From positions 496,001 to 560,000 of the forward strand of contig NZ_JAWRCU010000003.1 in assembly GCF_033542235.1 (NCBI RefSeq): a stretch of DNA of 64,000 nucleotides, read 5' to 3'. Below are positions 1-7,156 of the stretch, one piece after another. Made by a program: the position numbers and the translations under genes. Below the pieces are notes generated by a model. The model did no database searches. It was not told where the DNA came from and worked only from the letters and a program-made list of their open reading frames with translations. Every line of letters starts with the position of its first letter. Position 1 is the first letter of the stretch. This DNA is from JAWRCU01 sp033542235. Its GTDB lineage: Bacteria; Pseudomonadota; Alphaproteobacteria; Rhizobiales; Rhizobiaceae.

Positions 1-86
1 CATTCGAGCAGCACGAAGGAACGTTTCCTCCTCAAATCGTGATTGAGACCCACAATGGTTGCGCTTCGGGCCGTATCACCTGCCAT
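1..86 (-). CDS. 5' end of an unidentified gene running off the left edge
   Basis: On the minus strand an ATG at 86-84 opens a frame that stays open to the window edge and begins MAGDTARSATIVGLNHDLRR. A Shine-Dalgarno match, AAGGAGG (98-92), lies 5 nt upstream of this ATG. A second ATG at 89-87 is only 2 nt from it, so the start at 86 is preferred. Only 28 codons are visible, no domain can be recognised, and I assign no function. It is divergent from mtgA, with about 220 bp between the two starts. The strong ribosome binding site is the main reason to believe it is a gene. Confidence 0.5.
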   Translation of the reverse strand, partial: MAGDTARSATIVGLNHDLRRKRSFVLLE

Positions 87-307
87 CATAGCCTCCTTGC
101 CGCATGCAAGCATGGCATACAGGAGTTCGAGTTGCGAGGCGACCACCGTTCAGGACTTGTCAAAATCAAACCGACTTGCTCACTGGAGGTATTCATTCCG
201 TTGCACAAGGCCTTCCGCGCGTCTATGCCAACGGGGAGGAGCGGTGACAGGGGGTGCATGGCGCGTTGACCGAGCCGATCGCAGAGCCAGAGGTGGAAAG
301 TCCGGCC

Positions 308-1018
308 ATGCCGGGTAGGAAGAGGGGCATCAGCCGCGCCGGGGCTCGATTCTGGTTCCGCCGCATCTTTCTCGGCCTCATCGTGCTGGGCGCGATTCCC
401 GCCGTGCTTACATTCGTCTATGCGCCCTCCTTCGTGCACCCGATATCCACGCTGATGATGAAAAATCTCGTCACGTTTACCGGCTATGATCGGCGTTGGG
501 TCTCACTCGACGATGTCGCTCCGGTGCTGGTGAAGTCGGTAGTCATGTCGGAGGACGGCCAGTTCTGCTACCATCGCGGCATCGACTGGGGCGAGCTCAA
601 CGGGGTCATCGACGATGCGCTTGCCGGCGAGCTGACGCGCGGAGCGTCGACCATCACCATGCAGACGGTGAAGAACCTGTATCTCTGGCAACGCCCGCTG
701 GGCACCGTCCGCAAGGTGCTGGAGCTGCCGCTGGCCGTCTATTTCGACGCGGTGCTCTCGAAGAGGCGGATCATCGAGATCTATCTGAACATCGCCGAGT
801 GGGGGCCGAACGTCTACGGCATCGAAGCAGCCGCACAATTTCATTTCGGCAAATCGGCGAAATCACTCTCCACCCGCCAGGCCGCGCTGCTGGCCGTGAC
901 ACTGCCAAACCCGATCGATCGCGACCCCGCGCATCCCGGCCCCGGCCTGCGAAGGCTGGCCTCGATCATCCAAAGGCGTGCCGCTCTCGGCGAGGGCCAT
1001 GTGAAGTGCCTGGACTAG
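308..1018 (+). CDS. mtgA: Monofunctional peptidoglycan glycosyltransferase MtgA
   Basis: This is a GT51 transglycosylase that polymerises lipid II into glycan strands in the periplasm without a transpeptidase domain. From the ATG at 308 the protein is 236 aa, the usual size. It has one membrane anchor (about residues 21-39) followed by the GT51 domain. The catalytic Glu lies in SEDGQF (E82), with the further GT51 motifs RGASTITMQ (111-119) and EIYLN (157-161). A GTG at 254 would add 18 residues, but that extension has no hydrophobic or conserved character. It lies upstream of rpmF with a 259-bp gap that holds palindromic repeats. Confidence 0.93.
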   Translation: MPGRKRGISRAGARFWFRRIFLGLIVLGAIPAVLTFVYAPSFVHPISTLMMKNLVTFTGYDRRWVSLDDVAPVLVKSVVMSEDGQFCYHRGIDWGELNGVIDDALAGELTRGASTITMQTVKNLYLWQRPLGTVRKVLELPLAVYFDAVLSKRRIIEIYLNIAEWGPNVYGIEAAAQFHFGKSAKSLSTRQAALLAVTLPNPIDRDPAHPGPGLRRLASIIQRRAALGEGHVKCLD

Positions 1019-1030
1019 AGCATTTTGCAG

Positions 1031-1119
1031 CCAAGTGGAATCACTTGGCGTTGCACAAATGCGGCAAAAACAAACAGATAGAGCGGCAGCCCGGATTTAT
1101 CCGGGCGTCAGCCGCTCTA
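1031..1119. repeat. Two adjacent palindromic intergenic hairpins
   Basis: A 7-bp stem, CCAAGTG/CACTTGG (1031-1048), is followed by a composite hairpin at 1079-1119. In the latter the outer arms TAGAGCGGC/GCCGCTCTA enclose an inner stem GCCCGGAT/ATCCGGGC. It sits between mtgA and rpmF. Such palindromes starting with TAGAGC are common between genes in rhizobia; that is family-level recognition, not a database match. It could also act as a terminator for mtgA. Confidence 0.55.
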
Positions 1120-1277
1120 GGAAGCGTCGCTGCCGCAAAAAATTTGGGCGGCGACGCTGGTCAAAAGCCAGGCGAGCGTGTATAGGCACGCCCACTTTCA
1201 GACCATGGTCCGGGATGACAGGCCCTTCGAGCCAGGGCATGCCGGGCTTTTGACCGTTGTTCGAGTGGAGCAATCCC

Positions 1278-1460
1278 ATGGCAGTGCCAAAACGAAAGAC
1301 TTCCCCGGCGAAGCGCGGCATGCGCCGCTCGGCCGACGCGCTGAAGGCGCCATCCTACGTCGAGGACAAGAATTCCGGCGAGATGCGTCGCCCTCATCAT
1401 ATCGACCTGAAGACCGGAATGTACCGCGGTCGTCAGGTGCTGGAGCCGAAGGAGCGCTGA
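1278..1460 (+). CDS. rpmF: 50S ribosomal protein L32
   Basis: The 60-aa protein starts MAVPKRKTSPAKRGMRRSAD and contains RRPHHIDLKTGMYRGRQVL, the typical alphaproteobacterial bL32 sequence. L32 is a small basic component of the large ribosomal subunit near the peptidyl transferase region. The start is set by the conserved MAVPKRK. An upstream in-frame codon at 1257 would add seven residues never seen in the family. The alphaproteobacterial form lacks the zinc-binding cysteines found in some L32 proteins, and none is present here. Confidence 0.97.
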   Translation: MAVPKRKTSPAKRGMRRSADALKAPSYVEDKNSGEMRRPHHIDLKTGMYRGRQVLEPKER

Positions 1461-1555
1461 GCCGCGCCTTCGATCGATAGGGAAATACGATGAGGCCGGC
1501 CATGTGCCGGTCTTTTTCGTTCCCCGCCAGAACTGCCGCAAACCGGATCAACACG

Positions 1556-1963
1556 ATGCTCGGCAGCATTCCGCTCCTTATCATCCCTTTCATCCTATAC
1601 AATATCGGCATCACCGGCGTGATCGGCGAAGTCGGCGGCACTCCGTGGAGGGAGGAACTCTTCTCCTTCCAGATGATGTCGGGCGGCGTCTTCACCATGA
1701 CGCTTGGCGACGCGCTGATTGTGCTGGCCTTGGTGCTGCTCTTCGTCGAGGTCATAAAATCCACCCGTGCGGCCCGCGCGTCGATCCTCGATCATCTGCT
1801 CTCGACTTTCGTCTTCATCGCGTTTTTGGTCGAGTTCCTGCTGGTCAAGGATGCAGCGCACTCGGTGTTCTTCACGTTGATGGTCATCGCCCTTGTCGAC
1901 GTTCTGGCGGGCTTCTCGGTTTCGCTGCGCGCCGCCGAGCGCGACGTCAGCATCGAGGGCTAG
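1556..1963 (+). CDS. Small integral membrane protein, unknown function
   Basis: This is a hydrophobic protein of about 135 aa with roughly four membrane segments. The first begins at LGSIPLLIIPFILY. Others lie around TLGDALIVLALVLLFVEVI, the LLSTFVFIAFLVEFLLV stretch and the FFTLMVIALVDVLAGFSVSL stretch. The tail is short and acidic. I see no catalytic motif and assign no function. The ATG at 1556 begins the conserved-looking hydrophobic part. An ATG at 1490 with a GGGAAA sequence upstream is an alternative that would add 22 polar residues. It lies between rpmF and the gamma-glutamyltransferase gene, all on the same strand but with gaps of 95-190 bp. Confidence 0.72.
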   Translation: MLGSIPLLIIPFILYNIGITGVIGEVGGTPWREELFSFQMMSGGVFTMTLGDALIVLALVLLFVEVIKSTRAARASILDHLLSTFVFIAFLVEFLLVKDAAHSVFFTLMVIALVDVLAGFSVSLRAAERDVSIEG

Positions 1964-2156
1964 CCACCGGCGCAGGCGCCATGCCGGGGCGAGCGCTCGG
2001 GGCCGGGCGCATCGGACCGGAAACGCGCAGTGGTCTTCGACAGTCCAAACAAAGACGTGAGCGGCGTCGCGATCCAACTCGAACGCACCCGCTCACATCT
2101 GGCGTGGCGTGAAATTTCCTTTAACATCGCAAGGATAAGCGACCCGCGGGGAAAAG

Positions 2157-3740
2157 ATGCGCCGTTTCGATCAACCAGGCCGTTCGCCCGTCTATGCCGA
2201 GAACGGGATGGCGGCGACCTCGCATCCCCTCGCCACGATGACGGCGATCGACATATTGAAGCGGGGCGGCAATGCCGTCGATGCGGCGATTGCAGCGTCA
2301 GCGACGCTCTGCGTGGTCGAGCCGCATATGACAGGGATCGGCGGCGACTGCTTTGCGATCGTGACGGAGCCGGACGGGAGCATCCACGGGCTGAACGGCT
2401 CGGGCCGCGCCGCGGCTGCCGTCGATGCGGACTGGTATCGTGCCCGGGGCTTCCGGGAAATTCCAGAGAGCGGGCCGCATCCGATCACAGTGCCTGGCGC
2501 GATCAAGGCCTGGGAGACGCTGCTTGCCCGGCTCGGCACAATGCCCTTCGAGGCTCTCTTTGCCGATGCTATCCGGTTTGCGGAGCACGGCTTTCCGGTT
2601 CATCCGCGGGTCGGCTGGGACTGGGCGCGCCATGCCGCGGCGCTTGCCGCCGACGAGGGCGGCAGGCTGCATTATCTGGTTGATGGACGCGCGCCTGCCA
2701 TCGGCTCGCGCCATCGCCAGCCAGCGATGGCGGCGACGTTGAGGTCGATCGCCCGCGACGGCTCGCAAATCTTCTACGAAGGCGCCATCGCCCGCGAGAT
2801 TGCCGCAACCGTCCAGAAGCGTGGCGGCTTCCTCACCGAGGCCGACCTCGCCGCCGCCTCGGCCGACTGGGTCGAGCCGGTGTCGGCGCGCTTCGCCGGT
2901 CACGAAGTGCTCGAAATCCCGCCGAACGGCCAGGGCATCACGGCGCTGATCATGTTCCGGCTCCTGTCCATGCTCGAGCCTGCTTCCGATCCGGATAGCG
3001 CCGAGCGCTACCATCTCGAGATCGAAGCCGGACGGCTCGCCTATGCGGTGCGCGACCACATGGTTGCCGATCCGGCGACCATGGTCGTGTCTCCGGCCGA
3101 ACTTCTGTCTGACCGTTTCATCGAACAACTCGCAGGCCGGATCGATCGCCGCCGCCGCAATCCCGACGTGACGCTGCCGGCAATCCCCAACTCGGATACG
3201 ATCTACCTGACCGTGGTCGATCGCGAGCGGCGCGCAGTGTCCTTCATCAACTCCACCTACGACGCTTTCGGCTCGATGATCGTCACCCCGGTCTCCGGTA
3301 TTGCATTGCAGAACCGCGGCGCCTGCTTCTCGCTGGCCAAGGGCCACCCGAACGAGATCGGTCCCGGCAAGCGCCCCATGCACACCATCATCCCGGCCAT
3401 GGCATTGAAGGACGGGGCCGCGGCAGTTTCCTTCGGCGTGATGGGCGGAGCCTTCCAGCCCGCGGGCCACGTCCACGTCTTCTCGAACCTTGTGGTTCAC
3501 GGCATGGACCCCCAGGAAGCTATCGACCACCCGCGCTTGTTCTGGGGCGACGACGGCGTGCTTGAGGCCGAGCCCGGCACATCCGAAGGCGTGCGCGGCG
3601 ATCTGATCGACAAAGGGCATCAGCTTCGCGATGCCGCGCGTCCGCACGGTGGCAGCCAGATGATCGTCATCGACCGTAACAGCGGTTTTCTGATCGGGGG
3701 CTCGGATCCGAGGAAGGACGGATTGGCGGCGGGATGGTAG
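2157..3740 (+). CDS. Gamma-glutamyltransferase family protein
   Basis: This 527-aa Ntn-hydrolase is made as one chain that is expected to cleave itself before a catalytic Thr. The N-terminal hallmarks AATSHPLATMTAIDILKRGG and NAVDAAIAAS (about 18-50) and the central NSDTIYL are clear. T348 in that motif is the likely nucleophile at the start of the small subunit. Family enzymes usually have Thr-Thr-His at this site, whereas here it is Thr-Ile-Tyr, as in YwrD-like branches. The substrate may therefore be something other than glutathione. No signal peptide is visible, which suggests a cytoplasmic enzyme, unlike E. coli Ggt. The ATG follows a GGGGAAAAG ribosome binding site. Confidence 0.9.
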   Translation: MRRFDQPGRSPVYAENGMAATSHPLATMTAIDILKRGGNAVDAAIAASATLCVVEPHMTGIGGDCFAIVTEPDGSIHGLNGSGRAAAAVDADWYRARGFREIPESGPHPITVPGAIKAWETLLARLGTMPFEALFADAIRFAEHGFPVHPRVGWDWARHAAALAADEGGRLHYLVDGRAPAIGSRHRQPAMAATLRSIARDGSQIFYEGAIAREIAATVQKRGGFLTEADLAAASADWVEPVSARFAGHEVLEIPPNGQGITALIMFRLLSMLEPASDPDSAERYHLEIEAGRLAYAVRDHMVADPATMVVSPAELLSDRFIEQLAGRIDRRRRNPDVTLPAIPNSDTIYLTVVDRERRAVSFINSTYDAFGSMIVTPVSGIALQNRGACFSLAKGHPNEIGPGKRPMHTIIPAMALKDGAAAVSFGVMGGAFQPAGHVHVFSNLVVHGMDPQEAIDHPRLFWGDDGVLEAEPGTSEGVRGDLIDKGHQLRDAARPHGGSQMIVIDRNSGFLIGGSDPRKDGLAAGW

Positions 3741-3867
3741 GCAGTAGGGCAGTAGGGCAGTAGAAATGGTCCATGCCGGCTTGTACCTGCAAGTCATTTC
3801 TTACCGCCGCCGACGACTGAGGAGATTTGCTCTAAACCCCTACTGCCTTATTGCCCTACTGCCTTAC
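3737..3867. repeat. Inverted GGCAGTAG repeats between convergent genes
   Basis: Three copies of a GGGCAGTA-like octamer (3737-3763) face three reverse-complement copies (3840-3867), so the transcript can fold into a long imperfect hairpin with a loop of about 75 nt. The element lies exactly between the 3' ends of the gamma-glutamyltransferase gene and phaR, and its first arm overlaps the former's stop codon. It could serve as a bidirectional terminator. There is no T-run typical of an intrinsic terminator. Confidence 0.5.
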
Positions 3868-3870
3868 TTT

Positions 3871-4464
3871 TCACCCCATCGAATCGATTTTGCGCTGCAT
3901 GGCAGCGATCTGCGCCTTCAGTTCCTTGAGCTCGTCGGATTTTTCGTTGGTCTTGGGCTGCTCAGGCTCTGAACCCTGGGGCGCATTCGGGAACGGCGTG
4001 AAAAGGCGCATGGCGTTCTGGAACATCTCGATATTGCGGCGCGCCTGATCCTCGATCGCCTTCATCGGAGTCGCGATCTTCATCATCTCCATCGGCGACT
4101 TGCCGATGCTTGCCTTCAGCTGTTCGCGGAATCGCTCCTGTTCTTTTGAAAAGGCGATCATCGACTGCTCGAGGAAGCTCGGCACGATCATCTGCATCTG
4201 GTCGCCATAGAAAGAGATCAGCTGGCGCAGGAACGATATGGGCAGCATGTTCTGCCCATCCTTGTTCTCGAGCTCGAAGATGATCTGGGTAAGCACCGAG
4301 TGGGTGATATCCTCGCCGGTCTTGGCGTCCTGTACGCTGAAATCCTCCCCCTTCTTCACCATCTCGGCGAGATCCTCGAGCGTCACATACGTGCTCGTTC
4401 CCGTATTGTAGAGGCGGCGGTTGGCGTATTTTTTTATGACGACCGGTTCGTCTTTTGCAGGCAT
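3871..4464 (-). CDS. phaR: Polyhydroxyalkanoate synthesis repressor PhaR
   Basis: The 197-aa protein matches the PhaR family. It has an N-terminal PHB/PHA accumulation regulator DNA-binding domain (VIKKYANRRLYNTGTSTYV, about residues 9-27). One or two PHB_acc repeats follow (ISFYGDQMQMIVPSFLEQS), and a C-terminal coiled coil rich in Glu, Lys and Met (SDELKELKAQIAAMQRKID). Family members bind both polyhydroxybutyrate granules and DNA, and repress phasin and polymer genes until granules form. It is transcribed divergently from phaA across a 286-bp region, which is consistent with control of phaAB. The ATG at 4464 is preceded by a GGGAGGAT ribosome binding site. Confidence 0.95.
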   Translation of the reverse strand: MPAKDEPVVIKKYANRRLYNTGTSTYVTLEDLAEMVKKGEDFSVQDAKTGEDITHSVLTQIIFELENKDGQNMLPISFLRQLISFYGDQMQMIVPSFLEQSMIAFSKEQERFREQLKASIGKSPMEMMKIATPMKAIEDQARRNIEMFQNAMRLFTPFPNAPQGSEPEQPKTNEKSDELKELKAQIAAMQRKIDSMG

Positions 4465-4703
4465 CCAGTATCCTCCCAGGACCTCGGCTTTTGCGTAAGC
4501 GGCCGGTAACGAATAGTGCCGTTTCGTGAGGATATGCGCAAAATCGCTGCAATTGAAAGTGAATTGTGCAGTGCGGCAAGCCCGACCATGGCGCAGATCA
4601 CGCTATTTCGCGTTCTTGTGTAGCGCGAAAGCCGTTATCCTGCTTTCCTGCCCCTGATCTTCGATTTGACTCAAGTCGTGGAACGGGCAAGAAACATCTA
4701 CCA

Positions 4704-4726
4704 GACACTCCTTATATAGGGGTGTC
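4704..4726 (+). promoter_or_regulatory. Dyad overlapping a likely -10 region before phaA
   Basis: GACACTCC and GGGGTGTC form an 8-bp inverted repeat with one mismatch around the AT-only spacer TTATATA, centred about 35 bp upstream of the phaA ATG. The spacer resembles a -10 hexamer, so a protein bound here would compete with RNA polymerase. PhaR is an obvious candidate because its gene is divergent, but the usual PhaR target sequence is not obvious in the dyad. Confidence 0.35.
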
Positions 4727-4750
4727 TTACCCGCATCCCTGGAGACCACG

Positions 4751-5938
4751 ATGTCCATTTCCAAAGCAATTGTCGTAGCAAGTGCCGCGCGCACGCCGGT
4801 CGGCTCCTTCAGCGGCTCCTTCGCCAATACGCCGGCGCATGAGCTCGGTGCGGTCGTCATCAAGGAAGTGCTTGCGCGCGCGGGCGTTGAGGCCGCCGAG
4901 GTGGAGGAGGTGATCCTCGGCCAGGTGCTCACTGCCGGCCAGGGCCAGAACCCGGCGCGACAAGCTTCGATCGGCGCCGGCCTTCCCAAGGAAACGACCG
5001 CCTGGGGCATAAACCAGGTCTGCGGTTCGGGCCTGCGCGCAATTGCGCTGGGCATGCAGCAGATCGCGACTGGCGACGCCAAGGTCATCGTGGCGGGCGG
5101 GCAGGAATCGATGTCGCTCTCGCCGCACTGCCAGCATCTGCGCTCCGGGACGAAAATGGGGGACCTGAAGCTCATCGACACTATGATCAAGGACGGGCTC
5201 TGGGACGCCTTCAACGGCTACCACATGGGCATCACGGCGGAGAACGTCGCCCGCCAGTTCCAGATCACCCGCGAAGCGCAGGACGAATTCGCGCTCGCGT
5301 CGCAGAACAAGGCGGAGGCAGCGCAGAAGGCCGGCAAGTTCAAGGATGAAATCGTGCCGGTGACCGTCAGGGGGCGCAAGGACGACGTCGTCGTCGACCA
5401 GGACGAATACATCCGTCATGGCGCCACGATCGAGGCCATGCAGAAGCTCAGGCCCGCTTTCGACAAGGAGGGGACGGTGACGGCCGGCAACGCCTCCGGC
5501 ATCAACGACGGCGCCGCGGCGGTCGTGCTCATGACGGAAGAGGAGGCAGTCCGCCGCGGGTTGAAGCCGCTGGTGCGCATCGCCTCCTGGGCGACGGCCG
5601 GGGTCGATCCGCAGATCATGGGCACCGGCCCGATCCCGGCCTCGCGCAAGGCTCTGGAGAAAGCGGGCTGGAAGGTTGGCGACCTCGATCTGGTCGAAGC
5701 AAACGAGGCGTTCGCCGCTCAGGCCTGCGCGGTGAACAAGGAACTGGGCTGGAACCCCGAGATCGTGAACGTCAATGGCGGCGCTATCGCCATCGGCCAT
5801 CCGATCGGCGCATCGGGTGCCCGCATCCTCAACACGCTGGTCTACGAAATGAAGCGGCGCGGCGCGAAAAAGGGGCTCGCGACGCTCTGCATCGGCGGCG
5901 GCATGGGCGTTGCAATGTGCCTAGAGGCTCTGCAGTAA
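4751..5938 (+). CDS. phaA: Acetyl-CoA C-acetyltransferase (beta-ketothiolase)
   Basis: This 395-aa thiolase condenses two acetyl-CoA into acetoacetyl-CoA, the first step of polyhydroxybutyrate synthesis, and can also run in degradation. The nucleophilic Cys91 lies in NQVCGSGLRA. NEAFAAQ, GGAIAIGHPIGASG (catalytic His) and CIGGGMGVA (second catalytic Cys near the C-terminus) are all present, so the enzyme should be active. Its ATG has a GGAG 7 nt upstream. It heads a phaA-(secreted protein)-phaB plus-strand group, while the repressor gene phaR is divergent. Confidence 0.97.
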   Translation: MSISKAIVVASAARTPVGSFSGSFANTPAHELGAVVIKEVLARAGVEAAEVEEVILGQVLTAGQGQNPARQASIGAGLPKETTAWGINQVCGSGLRAIALGMQQIATGDAKVIVAGGQESMSLSPHCQHLRSGTKMGDLKLIDTMIKDGLWDAFNGYHMGITAENVARQFQITREAQDEFALASQNKAEAAQKAGKFKDEIVPVTVRGRKDDVVVDQDEYIRHGATIEAMQKLRPAFDKEGTVTAGNASGINDGAAAVVLMTEEEAVRRGLKPLVRIASWATAGVDPQIMGTGPIPASRKALEKAGWKVGDLDLVEANEAFAAQACAVNKELGWNPEIVNVNGGAIAIGHPIGASGARILNTLVYEMKRRGAKKGLATLCIGGGMGVAMCLEALQ

Positions 5939-5985
5939 AGGAGGTCGAGACGGGCGTCGCGATCAGCTCAGAGGCGGGAAGCGGC

Positions 5986-6360
5986 ATGGGAAAATCGGTT
6001 TACGGCAGCGCCGTCATGGCAGCCTGCGGTCTTGCCGCCGCTTCCGTTCTCGTCTGGCCCATGCCTTCGGCGGCGCAGCAGGTCGACTCGGCTGCGCTTA
6101 CCGAATGCCTCGTCGCCAAGACGGCCCAAAATCACATTGATGCGATGAAGCGACTGATGATCAGCGCCCTTCAGGACGACAGCGAAAAGCTGAGAGCCGA
6201 AGCGACGAGCTACGGCAGCATCATCGTCCAGCTTGCAATCGACAACTGCAACATCCCTGCCTCACAGCTGACAGATCCGGCGGTCGACGACACCATCGCC
6301 AGATATGGCGAGAAGATCGGCGAAAAGATCATGACGGACGCTTTCACCAGGATAAAATGA
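5986..6360 (+). CDS. Small secreted protein between phaA and phaB
   Basis: The product is about 124 aa. A signal peptide (residues 1-31, ending MPSAAQQ) is followed by a mature part of about 90 residues that is largely helical. It has two cysteines, in LTECLV and IDNCNI, that could form a disulfide. Start codons upstream reach 5917 inside the phaA 3' end, but the ATG at 5986 gives a proper signal peptide and has GGCGGGAAG in front. I do not recognise a family. Its place inside a pha operon is unusual, since PhaA and PhaB are cytoplasmic and this protein is predicted to be exported. It may simply be co-transcribed. Confidence 0.75.
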   Translation: MGKSVYGSAVMAACGLAAASVLVWPMPSAAQQVDSAALTECLVAKTAQNHIDAMKRLMISALQDDSEKLRAEATSYGSIIVQLAIDNCNIPASQLTDPAVDDTIARYGEKIGEKIMTDAFTRIK

Positions 6361-6382
6361 CGTAGAGCAACGGGAGGACAAC

Positions 6383-7105
6383 ATGGCGCGAGTGGCTCTC
6401 GTGACTGGCGGGTCACGCGGCATCGGCGCGGCCATATCGGTGGCGCTGAAGAATGCGGGCTACAACGTAGCCGCGAACTATGCCGGCAATGACGAGGTTG
6501 CGGCGAAGTTCAAGGTCGAGACAGGCATTCCCGTCTACAAATGGTCGGTGGCCGACTACGAGGCTTGCGCGGCGGGCATCAGGCAAGTGGAGGCCGACCT
6601 GGGCCCGGTCGACATCCTCGTGAACAATGCCGGCATCACCCGCGACGCAATGTTCCACAAGATGACGCGCGAGCAGTGGAAAGAGGTTATCGAGACCAAC
6701 CTCTCCGGCGTCTTCAACATGACGCACCCCGTCTGGGGCGGCATGCGCGAGCGCAAGTTCGGGCGTGTCATCATCATCTCTTCCATCAATGGCCAGAAAG
6801 GCCAGGCGGGCCAAACCAACTACTCGGCCTCGAAAGCCGGCGACATCGGATTCACGAAAGCGCTCGCCCAGGAAGGTGCGCGCGCGGGCATTACCGTCAA
6901 CGTCATCTGTCCGGGCTATATCGCGACCGACATGGTCATGGCAGTGCCTGAGAAGGTGCGCGAGCAGATCGTCGCTCAGATCCCGACGGGCCGGCTGGGC
7001 AAGCCGGAAGAGGTGGGGCGCTGCGTCGTCTTCCTCGCCTCGGATGAGGCCGGCTTCATCACCGGCTCGACGATTACCGCCAATGGTGGGCAGTACATCG
7101 TCTGA
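6383..7105 (+). CDS. phaB: Acetoacetyl-CoA reductase
   Basis: This 240-aa short-chain dehydrogenase reduces acetoacetyl-CoA to (R)-3-hydroxybutyryl-CoA with NADPH, the second step to polyhydroxybutyrate. It has the cofactor motif TGGSRGIG (8-15), the structural NNAGI (81-85), and the catalytic Ser134, Tyr147 and Lys151 in ISSINGQ...TNYSASKAG. The sequence INGQKGQAGQTNY is typical of PhaB rather than FabG. The ATG follows CGGGAGG. The gene lies 22 bp after the small secreted protein, and an intrinsic terminator follows it. No PHA synthase gene is in the window. Confidence 0.96.
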   Translation: MARVALVTGGSRGIGAAISVALKNAGYNVAANYAGNDEVAAKFKVETGIPVYKWSVADYEACAAGIRQVEADLGPVDILVNNAGITRDAMFHKMTREQWKEVIETNLSGVFNMTHPVWGGMRERKFGRVIIISSINGQKGQAGQTNYSASKAGDIGFTKALAQEGARAGITVNVICPGYIATDMVMAVPEKVREQIVAQIPTGRLGKPEEVGRCVVFLASDEAGFITGSTITANGGQYIV

Positions 7106-7127
7106 ACGGCTAGCGGCATAGAGAACG

Positions 7128-7156
7128 AACGGCGCCGTCTGGCGCCGTTTTCTTTT
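7128..7156 (+). terminator. Intrinsic terminator after phaB
   Basis: AACGGCGCC and GGCGCCGTT form a perfect 9-bp GC-rich stem with a 4-nt loop (GTCT), followed by TTCTTTT. It starts 23 bp after the phaB stop codon, so phaA-phaB transcription most likely ends here. Confidence 0.9.

Noticed and set aside
2298..3797. 499-codon open frame antisense to the gamma-glutamyltransferase gene
   Set aside because: It lies wholly opposite a well-conserved gene, its product has no recognisable motif, and high GC makes such antisense frames common.
3766..3972. 68-codon frame between ggt and phaR
   Set aside because: It consists of the repeat hairpin and antisense phaR sequence, with no ribosome binding site.
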